Assembly (NCBI GenBank): GCA_024697575.1
Contig: JAILFM010000136.1
Span: forward strand, 1-44,686
Reading direction: 5' to 3'
From: Clostridiales bacterium
GTDB lineage: Bacteria > Bacillota > Clostridia > Oscillospirales > Acutalibacteraceae
DNA length: 44,686 nucleotides
A program made the translations under genes and the position numbers. The notes below the pieces were generated by a model. The model was not told the origin of the DNA, did no database searches, and saw nothing but the letters and a program-made list of their open reading frames with translations. This document shows positions 11,001 through 17,258 of this stretch, piece after piece (position 1 is the first letter of the stretch; the number at the start of each line of letters is the position of its first letter).

Positions 11001-11329
11001 GCGCGCCCGAAAGCGGTGAAATGAAGCTTGATTACGGCAAAACAGCTGTCTTCACCTGCAAAGCGGACGGTATGCAAAAGAATGAAAAAATCGTCTGGGA
11101 TGTTCAGGGAAAAGTCGAATCCTTCTCCGTTTCACCCGACGGCATGACCTGCACGGTTCAGAAGGGCACCGGCGATTATACCGTGACGTGTTCTCTTCTT
11201 GACGAATATGACGCTGTGATAAGCCGGACAAGTGAAAAAATCACCGTCAACCGCGGGTTCTTCATCATTCTCAAGTGGTTCTTTATTCATCTGTTCAAAC
11301 CCGATGCTCTTATTTGGGAGCAGAAATAA
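8054..11329 (+). CDS. Secreted von Willebrand factor A domain protein
   Basis: Protein of 1091 residues with a signal peptide (MKRTKS, a hydrophobic core, cleavage likely after AFA at about residue 29). A vWA domain starts near residue 322; its metal-ion site reads D329-T-S-R-S333, and LTDGVPTT follows in the expected place. The later part has beta-rich segments, a region with CAGC and CTKC Cys pairs (about 810-870), and a C-terminal Ig-like domain. The end is an aromatic tail (FFIILKWFFIHLF). The Ig domain plus tail resembles the end of the giant upstream protein, so both probably use the same retention mode. vWA domains bind protein ligands through a divalent cation; an adhesive role is inferred. 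No sortase motif is visible. Confidence 0.85.
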   Translation: MKRTKSAVSILLAFLMLLSCAGTVMPAFALGEDDKLTSVDAAVETLRGGKCPPKQMYSSEGDQNTYTAEAICWYDTEGNELSDDFVFTLDNDYCLLYSATATGYHYFDINDLPESYVNGIRAVPLGDKDAGLPAWLNTEGYEGNDRTQYYLVTLTAFDDGVIDMFKVTIDAREGYTGMDYDKLITLSGAPTQLSDKMQLNGVIIKNLSNPDDTSGVMKVGDTYSIEFDVEASEGYRFSPYGTVVTEGCIYISAQWSLNTEDPENVYVYIACEAWSEVNDSEEGEADLITGKTVDFADGTAAVTLSAFCEKMNARVKYSSEPVDIVLLIDTSRSMILYNMANNKTRLQVLKDTATGFIDNVSERAGTSGANHRMAIVTFSSSAKRMTGSSNSTAFVDARSESSSLKSIINNLRGDGGTRADYGFDTVQSILAANNDGRKKVVVFLTDGVPTTSSEFNESVANSAIAIANNLKNTYLADIYAVGISVDANPRAQIVENPRAEEDKMNMFMHFVSSNYPQATQMRSGGEQKSDGYFITTEDEERLSEIFSGIISEQLSGVIRFEDLTFCDKISKYFTLTAEQEAALRGDLVERYGLTNDDIIITRNSDGTTDIEIHHLSPKRVYENGMHTGYEIKVNFNVTGNENMMNPGSYPVTVAPEGKVKTSDGQTAAYFETPDAVTVSGSRAIVKYIIGETVYKIKDTAIGEAVTAPDTETILWDIEENQTVTSAVTTVTGHFTGDTHTVTLHIGDDTDISEYYEGQIIVVPEVGEIEGYLFAGWDILIPAVMGKEDVEATAALIPHTHSFEVTSITGDCESGMTTVETCAGCGKTKTSFTEPSTHQYTAHITSDSGEHSKASIVCTKCGKVYQEETTINYKAASSIFTGVSRMIDITMTEDDVSIQPDGTITVKVALDPSLANKLFIYVYRINEDGSKTRVDCEKKDGMLYLYLDHFSLYLLCDEESTDNLPGYEEVAQAVSNYREVIINGAPESGEMKLDYGKTAVFTCKADGMQKNEKIVWDVQGKVESFSVSPDGMTCTVQKGTGDYTVTCSLLDEYDAVISRTSEKITVNRGFFIILKWFFIHLFKPDALIWEQK

Positions 11330-11390
11330 ACGTAAGGTTAAAAAAGACAACTTTTAATAAATAATTATAATTGAAAGGAAACTGCTTTTT

Positions 11391-13178
11391 ATGAAACGTT
11401 TATCCGGCAGAATCCTGAGTGTGATTCTTGCGTTAACGCTGTTGCTTGGCTCTTTTGCAACATTTGCGGCGGCAGAGCAAAAAGATACCGGAGCTGCTTG
11501 CGGCGGCGATTGCGGATACTGCCCGGTTATCCTTATCCCCGGCAACTTCCAGTCGCCGGTCTATCTGTATGACGATGACGGCAACAAAGTTGAATCCATG
11601 GCGCTCGCAACGGGACTGTACGCGGATTTTACCGCGAAGGATCTGATGCGCTATGCCGTTAAGCTTTTGACTCCTTTTTTGGCTACCGTTGCTTTGCAGA
11701 GAGACGCCGGGCTGTCAAAAGCTGTCGGAAATGTCGTGACTCAGGCGTTTCAAAAAGACTTCAAGGATAACGAGGGTAATCACCTTTATAACATAAGACC
11801 CACCGTATATAAACAAAGCATGGCAAGCTATTCTGCCGAGGAGAAGCAGTTTATTTATAACCAGTTCCCGCTTAAAGGTTATTCCGAAATAGCCGGTGAG
11901 GATCATTTGTTCTTCTTTTCATATGATTCCCTGGGCTCGATTTCTGCGTTGGCGGATGACCTGTATAACTATATTCAGACTGTTAAGGAAGAGACCGGGC
12001 ATGACAAGGTTAATCTTGTTCCCGTCAGCCAGGGCGCAACCATTGCCGGCGCAATGATTGAAAGGTACCGCGACGAAGTTGCCGGAGACCTTCACCGCAT
12101 AGTGCTTGCCGTTCCGGCGCTTGACGGCTCATATCTTCTGGGCAAGATTTTCAGCAGCGGTTTTAACAAAAGCGACGAGTTCATATATCACGATCTTTTC
12201 CCCTTCCTGCTCGGTGACAGCGCGGCGGCATACGCTTTGAACCTTGCTATCCGCCTGTTGCCCAGAAGCGCTGTGAATAATATCTTTGACAGCGCGGTGA
12301 AGGCTATGGAGCCGGTTGTTGTCAATTCCTCTTGTATGTGGGCGCTGACACCCGCTTCCGAATATGAAACGCTTTATCAGCGGTATATGACAGACGGTAG
12401 CCGTGAGAAGGTGCGCCGGGAGGTTGAATTCCTGCATACCGCTCAGGCAAATATACGCGACAATCTGTTGTACCTAAAGAGCACCGGCATAGAAATATTT
12501 GACCTTGTCAATTATGACGGAAAGTTCTTTCCTCTCTTTGAAGGGTGGGAAAAATACAACGCCGACGGTATCATCCAGGTGGACTCCACCTCCGCCGGAG
12601 CGTACAGTGTACCCATAAACGAAACTTTGCCCGCTGATTACAGGCAGAAGAACACCTATTGCACCTGCGGCGGCAATCACATTTCTCCCTCACGCACTCT
12701 TGACGCTTCGACAGGCTATTTATGCGAAACAACCTTCTATTTTCAGTACGGCGAGCACATCGGCTCGGCGTTCAACGATGTTTTCATCCGCCTTGCGATC
12801 GCTTTGCTGACAGATGACACTCTCACCTCAGTCCATTCTTATCCCGACAGATTTCCGCAGTTTAACACGGTGCGCCAGGGCGGTTTTGCTATGAGAGACA
12901 CTGTCGCCAAGGTGCGTAAAGAAGTTGATTTTAAATCTTTAAACTCAAAAGACCGTGAAGAACTGACGGCTTTGCTGGATGAATGCGACGCAATGCTTGA
13001 CAGCACCGTTGTTGACCTTGACGCGTACAAAAGCGCCGGTCAAAGGCTTGACGACATTCTTGTTCGCATAGGCTATATGCCCGCGCCGGAGCAGCCGTCA
13101 CGCTCTCAGGTTCGCTTGACAAACTTCCTTCACAAATTGAGCGAGCGTATTTACTCTTTACGCGGCGCAAGAAAATAA
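11391..13178 (+). CDS. Secreted alpha/beta hydrolase, LCAT/lipase-like
   Basis: Protein of 595 residues with a signal peptide (MKRLSGRI, hydrophobic core, cleavage around residue 27). The mature part opens with CPVILIPGNFQSP, the oxyanion-hole type strand of lipase and LCAT/PGAP1-like hydrolases. The nucleophile is probably Ser213 in VPVSQGA, at the nucleophile elbow; the residue two before Ser is Pro rather than the usual Gly. A CTCGG-x-H segment and GEHIG later in the protein could supply the catalytic His, but I cannot assign it. The substrate is unknown; esterase or acyltransferase activity is inferred. The likely Shine-Dalgarno (AAAGGAA) is about 11 bases from the ATG, a loose spacing. 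Confidence 0.7.
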   Translation: MKRLSGRILSVILALTLLLGSFATFAAAEQKDTGAACGGDCGYCPVILIPGNFQSPVYLYDDDGNKVESMALATGLYADFTAKDLMRYAVKLLTPFLATVALQRDAGLSKAVGNVVTQAFQKDFKDNEGNHLYNIRPTVYKQSMASYSAEEKQFIYNQFPLKGYSEIAGEDHLFFFSYDSLGSISALADDLYNYIQTVKEETGHDKVNLVPVSQGATIAGAMIERYRDEVAGDLHRIVLAVPALDGSYLLGKIFSSGFNKSDEFIYHDLFPFLLGDSAAAYALNLAIRLLPRSAVNNIFDSAVKAMEPVVVNSSCMWALTPASEYETLYQRYMTDGSREKVRREVEFLHTAQANIRDNLLYLKSTGIEIFDLVNYDGKFFPLFEGWEKYNADGIIQVDSTSAGAYSVPINETLPADYRQKNTYCTCGGNHISPSRTLDASTGYLCETTFYFQYGEHIGSAFNDVFIRLAIALLTDDTLTSVHSYPDRFPQFNTVRQGGFAMRDTVAKVRKEVDFKSLNSKDREELTALLDECDAMLDSTVVDLDAYKSAGQRLDDILVRIGYMPAPEQPSRSQVRLTNFLHKLSERIYSLRGARK

Positions 13179-13230
13179 AAACAGCCCTTCCGGCTGTGAA
13201 AAAGAAGCTGTAAATAAACAGCTTCATTAT

Positions 13231-13275
13231 AAAAAAATCCGGAGCCGACTTTTTTCAAGTCCTCCGGATTTTTTT
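13231..13275. terminator. Bidirectional terminator, repeat copy A
   Basis: A perfect 14-bp stem (13231-13244 with 13262-13275) with an inner GACTT/AAGTC stem and A and T runs on either side, so it can stop transcription from both strands. It ends the hydrolase gene and lies beyond hicB. It is nearly identical to the structure at 14139-14171. Two smaller hairpins (13183-13199 and 13206-13227) precede it. Confidence 0.85.
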
Positions 13276-13467
13276 CAGGTCATTTATCTAAGGAAACGCT
13301 GATTAAATCGCCGCACTCATAACGGCGGCATATTTTCCGCCTGATTTTGTCTCAAATCTTGAAATAAACAAATTATTTCTGCAATTTTTCGACTTCATCA
13401 GTCGAAAAACCTGCTCGCCGTTCTAAACACCCCGATTTAATCAGCGTTTCCCTAAAGCCCTTTTTCA
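13237..13467. repeat. Direct repeat copy A of terminator unit, split by MITE
   Basis: Bases 13237-13291 plus 13456-13467 form a 67-base unit that matches 14139-14204 with four substitutions and one indel. The 161-bp MITE and one TAA duplicate interrupt it. Confidence 0.9.
13292..13452. mobile_element. MITE copy 1 (161 bp, TAA target duplication)
   Basis: The left end GGAAACGCTGATTAAATCG is mirrored at the right end, which carries one extra base. TAA flanks both sides (13289-13291 and 13453-13455). There is no coding capacity. Internal palindromes include TTTTCGACT/AGTCGAAAA around 13385-13408 and GGCGG/CCGCC around 13324-13342. The uninserted sister site at 14139-14204 confirms the borders. 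The 3-bp TNA target suggests mobilisation by an IS5-family-like transposase, which is not in this window. Confidence 0.9.
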
Positions 13468-13472
13468 TGCTT

Positions 13473-13817
13473 TCACACCGATCTTGAGTTAGCTGCTACG
13501 ATAGCATCATTCACATATTGGTTTAGACTGATCCCATTGCTTTTTGCGCGTTCTGCTGCGATCTGATGAGTGCTGCGGGCTGTGCGAACCGTAAATTTTC
13601 CGCTGTATTCCAGTACTTTTTGCGCATGAATTTCAGGAACCGGAATATCATATTTCTTAGCGGATTCAATCCATTCATTCTCATTAATTTCCAATTCGTG
13701 TATCGCTTCTTCAGCTGTTTCTCCCTGCCCCACACAACCTTCCAATGCAGAACTTGCCGCAACCCAGAATACATGATCTTCAACTTGCATGAGATTAACT
13801 GTGAATGCGTATTTCAT
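13473..13817 (-). CDS. hicB: HicB-family antitoxin
   Basis: Protein of 114 residues. The N-terminal part (about 1-65) is the HicB partial RNase-H-like fold, recognisable by the central GCVGQGETAEEAI stretch. The C-terminal part (about 75-110) has the ribbon-helix-helix pattern TVRTARSTHQ...ISLNQYVNDAI, which would bind its own operator. The ATG overlaps the hicA stop codon (ATGA), giving translational coupling in the classic hicA-hicB order. It would neutralise the HicA RNase and repress the operon. The cassette lies between two copies of one terminator, suggesting recent arrival. Confidence 0.88.
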   Translation of the reverse strand: MKYAFTVNLMQVEDHVFWVAASSALEGCVGQGETAEEAIHELEINENEWIESAKKYDIPVPEIHAQKVLEYSGKFTVRTARSTHQIAAERAKSNGISLNQYVNDAIVAANSRSV

Positions 13818-14074
13818 TTTGATTGTTCCTCCCTGATCTTGTCAATCAAATCTTTTACCTGTTTAACATATGCTTCCTGAACGGTCTTTCCATGATGGGG
13901 AATCGGGATTACTCTTGCAAAGCTGCCTTTATACACAATCTTGGTATGATTGCCGCCTGAGTCAATGATACATCCGAAATGTTCCGCTATAGCGGTGATT
14001 TCATTGAACGTTATGTCATTCGGTAATGGCTTTCTATACAACTTTTCAAGTTTCTTATCCAAATTTCCACCCAA
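13814..14074 (-). CDS. hicA: HicA-family mRNA interferase toxin
   Basis: Protein of 86 residues from a TTG start. The ORF extends to an ATG at 14098, but the promoter -10 box lies at 14101-14106, so transcription should begin near 14094, downstream of that ATG. The TTG at 14074 has AAGGGGAG eight bases upstream. The HicA dsRBD-like fold is recognised by FNEITAIAEHFGC, the GGNHTKIV stretch with the catalytic His of the family, and VIPIPHHGKTV. HicA cleaves mRNA in a ribosome-independent manner and is held in check by HicB. The fold spans almost the full length with no visible disruption, so the toxin is probably functional. Confidence 0.85.
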   Translation of the reverse strand: MGGNLDKKLEKLYRKPLPNDITFNEITAIAEHFGCIIDSGGNHTKIVYKGSFARVIPIPHHGKTVQEAYVKQVKDLIDKIREEQSK

Positions 14075-14100
14075 ATCATTCACTCCCCTTTGCATCATCT

Positions 14101-14129
14101 ATGATACTATATACGATACCATTTGTCAA
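14101..14129 (-). promoter_or_regulatory. hicAB promoter with overlapping operator-like repeats
   Basis: On the minus strand: TTGACA (14124-14129), a 17-base spacer, TATCAT (14101-14106). Two direct GATAC repeats (14103-14107 and 14115-14119) 12 bases apart and an imperfect palindrome fill the spacer, as expected for a ribbon-helix-helix operator bound by HicB. Confidence 0.7.
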
Positions 14130-14138
14130 AGAAAAATT

Positions 14139-14204
14139 ATCCGGAGCCGACTTTTTTCAAGTCTTCCGGATTTTTTCGGGTTATTTATTTAAAGCCCTTT
14201 TTCA
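14139..14204. repeat. Direct repeat copy B of terminator unit (uninserted site)
   Basis: This 66-base unit contains a terminator hairpin (14139-14146 with 14164-14171, one G-U pair) and runs into the stop codon of the deacetylase gene. It is the intact counterpart of copy A. TAA at 14190-14192 is the site where copy A carries the MITE. Confidence 0.9.
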
Positions 14205-14897
14205 GCTGAGCAGAACTTCTTTGTTTGTGCCGTAAAAAATATCGCTTTTTCCGCTTATCATTTTACAGAATTCTTCAAACTGCGCCCAGGTGTTGTGAAC
14301 GTCAAACTCATATGAGTGGCCCCATATATACAGGATTTTGGGAGTGTCCGTTTCAAGCTCAAGAAATCTTCTGCCAAGGTCGAACAATTTTTCAAAGTCC
14401 ATGTGATAGACAGAGGGCTTAAATTCATAAAGATTTTTTTGCGGTTCAAAAGAAGCGTTGCTTTCTATCGTCCGGCAGTATTTCGCTCCTGTATTGTTTC
14501 TGATGATTTCGGAAACTCTGCTGTCATAGTTTTTGCCGCCGCAGGGGTAGGCAAAGCCGACAACCTCATAACCTGCATATTCCGAAAGACGGAGCCTGTC
14601 CTGTTCAACCTGATTTATAATTTCCTCTTCGCTGAGCTTTGTCAGCAGGGGATGGGTCAGAGTGTGCCCGGCAATCTCATGGCCTGAGTATATGGTTTTT
14701 ATTTCCTCCGGCTTCGGCTTGCAGTGAGCGACGGTTACTCCGTCAATGAAAAGTGAGTTTGATGTGCCTAAATGAGCGGAATTGATGTTAAAGGTACATT
14801 TAAGAGAGTATTTGTTGAGAATTTCGATAAGCCTTTTGTCCTGCGTTACGCCGTCGTCATAGCTGAACGTGACGGCTTTCTTTTTGCCTGCAAACAT
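14202..14897 (-). CDS. Polysaccharide deacetylase (NodB/CE4 family)
   Basis: Protein of 231 residues. Motif 1 is TFSYDDG with D14-D15, motif 2 is H78-T-L-T-H82 (metal ligands), and FAYPCGG provides the motif 3 loop. CE4 enzymes remove N- or O-acetyl groups from chitin-like, peptidoglycan or xylan substrates using a divalent metal. No signal peptide is visible, so this one may act in the cytoplasm. The start at 14897 follows AAGGAGG at suitable spacing; upstream in-frame codons would read through that site and a MITE remnant. It lies 49 bases downstream of the GH127 gene on the same strand, so the two are probably co-transcribed and may act on the same acetylated glycan. Confidence 0.88.
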   Translation of the reverse strand: MFAGKKKAVTFSYDDGVTQDKRLIEILNKYSLKCTFNINSAHLGTSNSLFIDGVTVAHCKPKPEEIKTIYSGHEIAGHTLTHPLLTKLSEEEIINQVEQDRLRLSEYAGYEVVGFAYPCGGKNYDSRVSEIIRNNTGAKYCRTIESNASFEPQKNLYEFKPSVYHMDFEKLFDLGRRFLELETDTPKILYIWGHSYEFDVHNTWAQFEEFCKMISGKSDIFYGTNKEVLLS

Positions 14898-14916
14898 TTT
14901 TTGCCTCCTTTTTTTA

Positions 14917-14946
14917 GGGAAACGCTGATTAAACCGAAGCGTTTCC
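14917..14946. mobile_element. 30-bp MITE deletion remnant
   Basis: GGGAAACGCTGATTAAA at one end and GCGTTTCC at the other match the two termini of the 161-bp MITE with the interior lost. It lies exactly between the GH127 stop codon and the ribosome binding site of the deacetylase. On the minus strand the flanks are TGA and TAA, both TNA. Confidence 0.7.
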
Positions 14947-16695
14947 TCAGAACCACACGGTGACAAGACTTTTTCCGTCCTGACCTGCCGCTGCGTAATC
15001 GGTAAGGATGAGATTGCCTTTTTCAGTATTAACGCTTATGCGTATTTGTTCGCCCTCATGAGGGGAGAGAGCTTCATATGTAACAGCGCCGTTTTCATCT
15101 CGTGTAAACATTATCTTTTCACCCGGTTTATACGCCGGGGTTTTTGCCGTATCTGCGGCAAGAGCATATCCGCCGAAATTAAAGGTGCTCTTGCCGTTAA
15201 TCGTTTCCTCTTTAAACAGCGGTTCGGTGACAAATTCTATCGAATCTCCGTTGCCGATACTGTTGAAAATATAATAACCGCCTTCCCCGGCAATATCTTT
15301 TTCTTTTCCCGCTGTAATACGTGTGTAATTATCTCCCCCAGTCAGCTTAAGCGTAAAACGCAGGTCTTCGGGGGCGGTTATTTTGATTTTGCCCGGTGAA
15401 ACGGAAATGCGAACGGTATTGTCTCCGACAGATGTTTCATATTCGCCGCATTCAATATAATTGACGCTTATCGTGCCGCCTTTTTCCGTGACGCACATAA
15501 GCGGATAAAGAGCGAATCCCGCCGACGCGATGCATGCGCAGCAACCGAAATATGAACCGTTAGCAAATTGCTTGAAACCGCCGATTCCCCTTGCCCTTGA
15601 CCCGTCGCAGACAGGGGAGTAGCTGTCAAAAACCATTCCGGGAAGAAAAACTTTCTTTTCCATGCCGTACTGTTCATATCCGTTTATATTCAGCGCCCCG
15701 GACAGGGCGTTGAGCGCGCTTTTTCTGAAGGCATTTATATATTTTTTGCCGCCTGTTACATTGAAAAGACGGGTAAGAAGCCTCATAAGCGTTACGGTGA
15801 CGCAGGTTTCCTGCATTATTTTATCACTCGGCTCAGTCTGTTTGACGGTGGAATTGTCAAACAGCTCATGTGTGCAGCCGCATGAGCCGATTGCGGTATA
15901 ATCTGTCTTAAGAACGCTGTCTGTGAATTTTATGACACAGTCAAGGTATTCTTTTTTGCCGGTAACTTCATAATAAGCTAAAAGCCCTTCAAAAAAGCTC
16001 ATCGTTTCATAAGCCTTTGTTTCGGGGAATTCAAACGGCGCCTTACCCTCGTTGACGCAGTGAATCAGATTCCCCTGAGCGCATCCGCCGGATTTTATTA
16101 TATATTCGGCAAAATCAAGGTATCCGGTGTTTTTTGTGTCGGCATAAAGGCGTACAAAGGGTTCGAGGATGCTTGCGGAATTGACAGAGCCCCAGTAAAG
16201 GCCGGTGTCAAGAATGTTGATTTTTCCTTCGCCTATATGCTCTGTTATATAGTCAGCGTGGGCGACAAGCGCCTTCATTATCCTTTGTGAAAAAGCGGGG
16301 TCATCGCATATATCCAAATAATGCTGAAGACCGGTCATGACATATTTGCGCGCCCATATATCCCAGCCGAAAAACTCGTTTTCGACGCTGTACGAGCTGA
16401 TTCTGCCGCTTTTTTCCTGCTTTTCAAGAAGCCCTTTCACGGCTTGGGTGAGCGTGCCGTAAAGCTCGGGTGAGCGCGTAACGGAGTAAACAAGGCAGGC
16501 GCCCCTCATCATCTTACCCCAGTATTCGCCGCGCCAGCCGCGGTCGTTATCGTCAATACCGGACGAAAAGACATTGACGCACTTTTGCCAGAGCTCAGTG
16601 TCAAGAAGCTGTTTTTGCATGATTATACGAAGATAATCGTCAAAAAAGCCGTCGATTTTCAAAACACGGGAAAACATCATTTGTCTCACTTTCAT
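14947..16695 (-). CDS. GH127 (DUF1680) beta-L-arabinofuranosidase-like glycosidase
   Basis: Protein of up to 582 residues, an alpha/alpha-barrel glycosidase with a beta-rich C-terminus. E296-T-C298 and C385-C386 match the Glu/Cys zinc cluster and nucleophilic Cys of the GH127 family, where a Zn-bound thiolate attacks the sugar. A WGSVNSAS segment and Trp-rich N-terminal regions also fit. There is no signal peptide, so it probably acts on imported oligosaccharides. Family members cleave beta-L-arabinofuranosides, but DUF1680 is broad and the substrate is not certain. The start is ambiguous: in-frame ATGs at 16680 and 16677 follow a GTGAG site, while the one at 16695 has no clear ribosome site. 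It is transcribed divergently from the GntR operon. Confidence 0.8.
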   Translation of the reverse strand: MKVRQMMFSRVLKIDGFFDDYLRIIMQKQLLDTELWQKCVNVFSSGIDDNDRGWRGEYWGKMMRGACLVYSVTRSPELYGTLTQAVKGLLEKQEKSGRISSYSVENEFFGWDIWARKYVMTGLQHYLDICDDPAFSQRIMKALVAHADYITEHIGEGKINILDTGLYWGSVNSASILEPFVRLYADTKNTGYLDFAEYIIKSGGCAQGNLIHCVNEGKAPFEFPETKAYETMSFFEGLLAYYEVTGKKEYLDCVIKFTDSVLKTDYTAIGSCGCTHELFDNSTVKQTEPSDKIMQETCVTVTLMRLLTRLFNVTGGKKYINAFRKSALNALSGALNINGYEQYGMEKKVFLPGMVFDSYSPVCDGSRARGIGGFKQFANGSYFGCCACIASAGFALYPLMCVTEKGGTISVNYIECGEYETSVGDNTVRISVSPGKIKITAPEDLRFTLKLTGGDNYTRITAGKEKDIAGEGGYYIFNSIGNGDSIEFVTEPLFKEETINGKSTFNFGGYALAADTAKTPAYKPGEKIMFTRDENGAVTYEALSPHEGEQIRISVNTEKGNLILTDYAAAGQDGKSLVTVWF

Positions 16696-16811
16696 TCAGG
16701 AAATATCTTTTCTCAGCGGTCACATCTTAACAGAAACAGGGCGGGTATGTCAATGACGGGGGATTATTTGCATGAATAATACCAGTTTTTCAAAAAATAT
16801 CTATGAAACTA

Positions 16812-16840
16812 TTGACAAAAAGAAAATAACTGTATATAGT
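16812..16840 (+). promoter_or_regulatory. Promoter of the gntR-ABC operon
   Basis: TTGACA (16812-16817), a 17-base spacer, TATAGT (16835-16840). The -10 box overlaps the palindromic operator that follows, so a bound repressor would block RNA polymerase. Confidence 0.75.
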
Positions 16841-16853
16841 GTATATATACACT
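16838..16853. promoter_or_regulatory. GntR-type operator palindrome
   Basis: A perfect 16-base palindrome, AGTGTATATATACACT. YtrA-subfamily GntR regulators recognise AGTGTA...TACACT type sites, so this is probably the autoregulatory operator of the gene just downstream. Confidence 0.8.
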
Positions 16854-16874
16854 GATGCGCACAGTGAGGTATAT

Positions 16875-17258
16875 ATGAATATTATTATCAGCAATTTGTC
16901 GGGGAAGCCCATTTATGAGCAGATTTATGACCAGATAAAAGCTCAGATTATGTCCGGCGTTTTATCCGACGGGGAGGCTCTGCCGTCAATGAGAGCGCTT
17001 GCCGCGGAGCTGAAAATCAGCATCATCACCACAAAAAGGGCTTACGAAGACCTTGAAAGGGACGGCTATTTAGTAAACGTTCAGGGCAAAGGATGTTTTG
17101 TGAAAGGTATGAATCCGGAGATGGTCAGGGAAAACCTGCTGTTTTCAATTCAGGAGCTGTTCGAAAAAGCGGTCGATATGGCATCTGTCGGCGGAATAAG
17201 CTTTGATGAAATGGAGCAGACTTTGAAATTAGTTTATATGGAGAAAAACGATGGCTGA
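16875..17258 (+). CDS. GntR-family regulator, YtrA subfamily
   Basis: Protein of 127 residues. The N-terminal winged helix begins PIYEQIYDQIKAQIMSGVL and has the family hallmark LPSMRALAAELKIS...TTKRAYEDLERDGY. The C-terminal part is only about 50 residues, typical of the short YtrA subfamily that controls ABC transporter operons. The start at 16875 is chosen because GTGAGG precedes it by 5 bases; the ORF's earlier ATG at 16839 lies inside the operator and near the transcription start. It overlaps the ABC ATPase gene by 8 bases. The likely role is repression of its own operon until a cell-envelope signal or ligand is sensed; the inducer is unknown. Confidence 0.9.
   Translation: MNIIISNLSGKPIYEQIYDQIKAQIMSGVLSDGEALPSMRALAAELKISIITTKRAYEDLERDGYLVNVQGKGCFVKGMNPEMVRENLLFSIQELFEKAVDMASVGGISFDEMEQTLKLVYMEKNDG

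Noticed and set aside
13183-13227. Tandem hairpins after the hydrolase gene as a riboswitch or small RNA
   Set aside because: They are two simple stem-loops directly before a strong bidirectional terminator and have no promoter or conserved core.
13566-13880. 104-codon plus-strand ORF over hicAB
   Set aside because: It is antisense to a clear toxin-antitoxin pair with coupled start and stop codons, and has no ribosome site.
14316-14687. 123-codon plus-strand ORF within the deacetylase gene
   Set aside because: It is antisense to a protein with intact CE4 motifs; no start signal and no recognisable product.
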